A model generated the notes under the pieces. It ran no database searches. It was given only the letters and a program-made list of their open reading frames with translations, and was not told the DNA's origin. A program made the translations under genes and the position numbers. Below, one piece after another: positions 7,932 to 8,196 of a stretch of DNA of 8,196 nt (position 1 is the stretch's first letter; each line of letters starts with the position of its first letter). The DNA comes from Pontiellaceae bacterium (GTDB lineage Bacteria > Verrucomicrobiota > Kiritimatiellia > Kiritimatiellales > Pontiellaceae). The DNA lies in contig JAFGWS010000134.1 of the NCBI GenBank assembly GCA_016937035.1, positions 1 through 8,196 of the forward strand. The letters are read 5' to 3'.

Positions 7932-8196
7932 TTAGTTTTGGTTGTCGCCGTGGTGCGTCGTGACCTGATAGGTGAAGGTCTTTTTTGACTCCGGCGGGAG
8001 TTCGATGGTGAATTTGACGGTGTCGAGATCGTCCTTTTCATAGGTGCCGAAATCGCCCGCCTTTTCCAGTTCCCAGTAGGCATTATTGAAGCTGCGTTTG
8101 ATTTCCACTTTGACCGGCACCGGACGCGTATTGCGCACTTCGATCTTATAATCGCGGATTTCGTCCCAACCGGAAACATTGCCGTCGTAGAAGCGG
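7932..8196 (-). CDS. C-terminal end of a second DUF4139-like protein (partial)
   Basis: The frame is open from the right window edge to the TAA at 7932, so only the last 87 or so residues are seen and the 5' end is missing. The visible part begins RFYDGNVSGWDEIRDYKIEV and then reads as beta-strand-rich sequence. It ends with VKFTIELPPESKKTFTYQV, which closely parallels LKFEIELPANSKKEFKMHY in the gene just downstream. The pattern EV-N-PVPVKVEI followed by a W-E-L motif also matches the C-terminal part of that neighbour (AEIENFKDSPAKLTLIQ then QWDM). It is therefore a tandem paralogue in the same orientation, separated by 25 bases and very likely cotranscribed. An internal GTG at 8138 could give a short 68-residue frame, but the homology runs upstream of it, so it is not a real start. 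Function unknown; envelope location is inferred from the neighbour's signal peptide. Confidence 0.75.
   Translation of the reverse strand, partial: RFYDGNVSGWDEIRDYKIEVRNTRPVPVKVEIKRSFNNAYWELEKAGDFGTYEKDDLDTVKFTIELPPESKKTFTYQVTTHHGDNQN

Noticed and set aside
7907..8179. N-terminal extension of the DUF4139-like gene at 6788-7906 by about 91 residues
   Set aside because: The extension is Arg/Ser-rich and overlaps the 3' part of the paralogous gene in another frame. A Shine-Dalgarno plus signal peptide mark the start at 7906.

Overview
This is an ordinary-looking bacterial chromosome segment, moderately GC-rich by eye and densely coded, with no gene-free stretch longer than about 125 bases. I saw no rRNA, tRNA, CRISPR array, insertion sequence or phage gene. 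The gene mix suggests a Gram-negative bacterium: a lipoprotein solute-binding receptor paired with a large hybrid histidine kinase, a stand-alone NFACT-R protein, MutL, and exported DUF4139-like proteins. My low-confidence guess is the PVC group (Kiritimatiellota, Verrucomicrobiota or Lentisphaerota). There is no ribosomal or other strong phylogenetic marker to settle this.

Layout. Positions 3-380 (-) hold a small stand-alone NFACT-R (DUF814) protein. It is divergent from a two-gene sensory operon: a solute-binding lipoprotein (467-1807, +) and a hybrid sensor kinase (1807-3804, +). These two overlap by one base and are linked by a strong Shine-Dalgarno sequence. Two unrecognised plus-strand genes follow: an 84-residue protein with two membrane segments (3858-4112) and a 195-residue soluble helical protein (4192-4779). 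Convergent to these is mutL (4834-6663, -). A strong intrinsic terminator (6731-6770) separates mutL from two tandem DUF4139-like genes on the minus strand: a complete exported 372-residue protein (6788-7906) and the C-terminal end of a paralogue that runs off the right edge (7932-8196).

How the genes work together. The binding protein and kinase most likely form one receptor: the lipoprotein binds a ligand, probably a carbohydrate or other small molecule, outside the cytoplasm, and the kinase starts a His-Asp relay. No permease gene accompanies the pair and no output regulator is in the window. The DUF4139-like genes look like one operon producing envelope proteins. MutL belongs to mismatch repair and appears to be transcribed separately.

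The points most worth a second look are: MutL has lost several conserved metal-ligand residues of the endonuclease site while keeping its ATPase site and clamp motif; the receptor-kinase pair has no transporter; the NFACT-R domain is free-standing; and three genes have extended -10-like sequences so close to the start codon that leaderless transcripts are possible.
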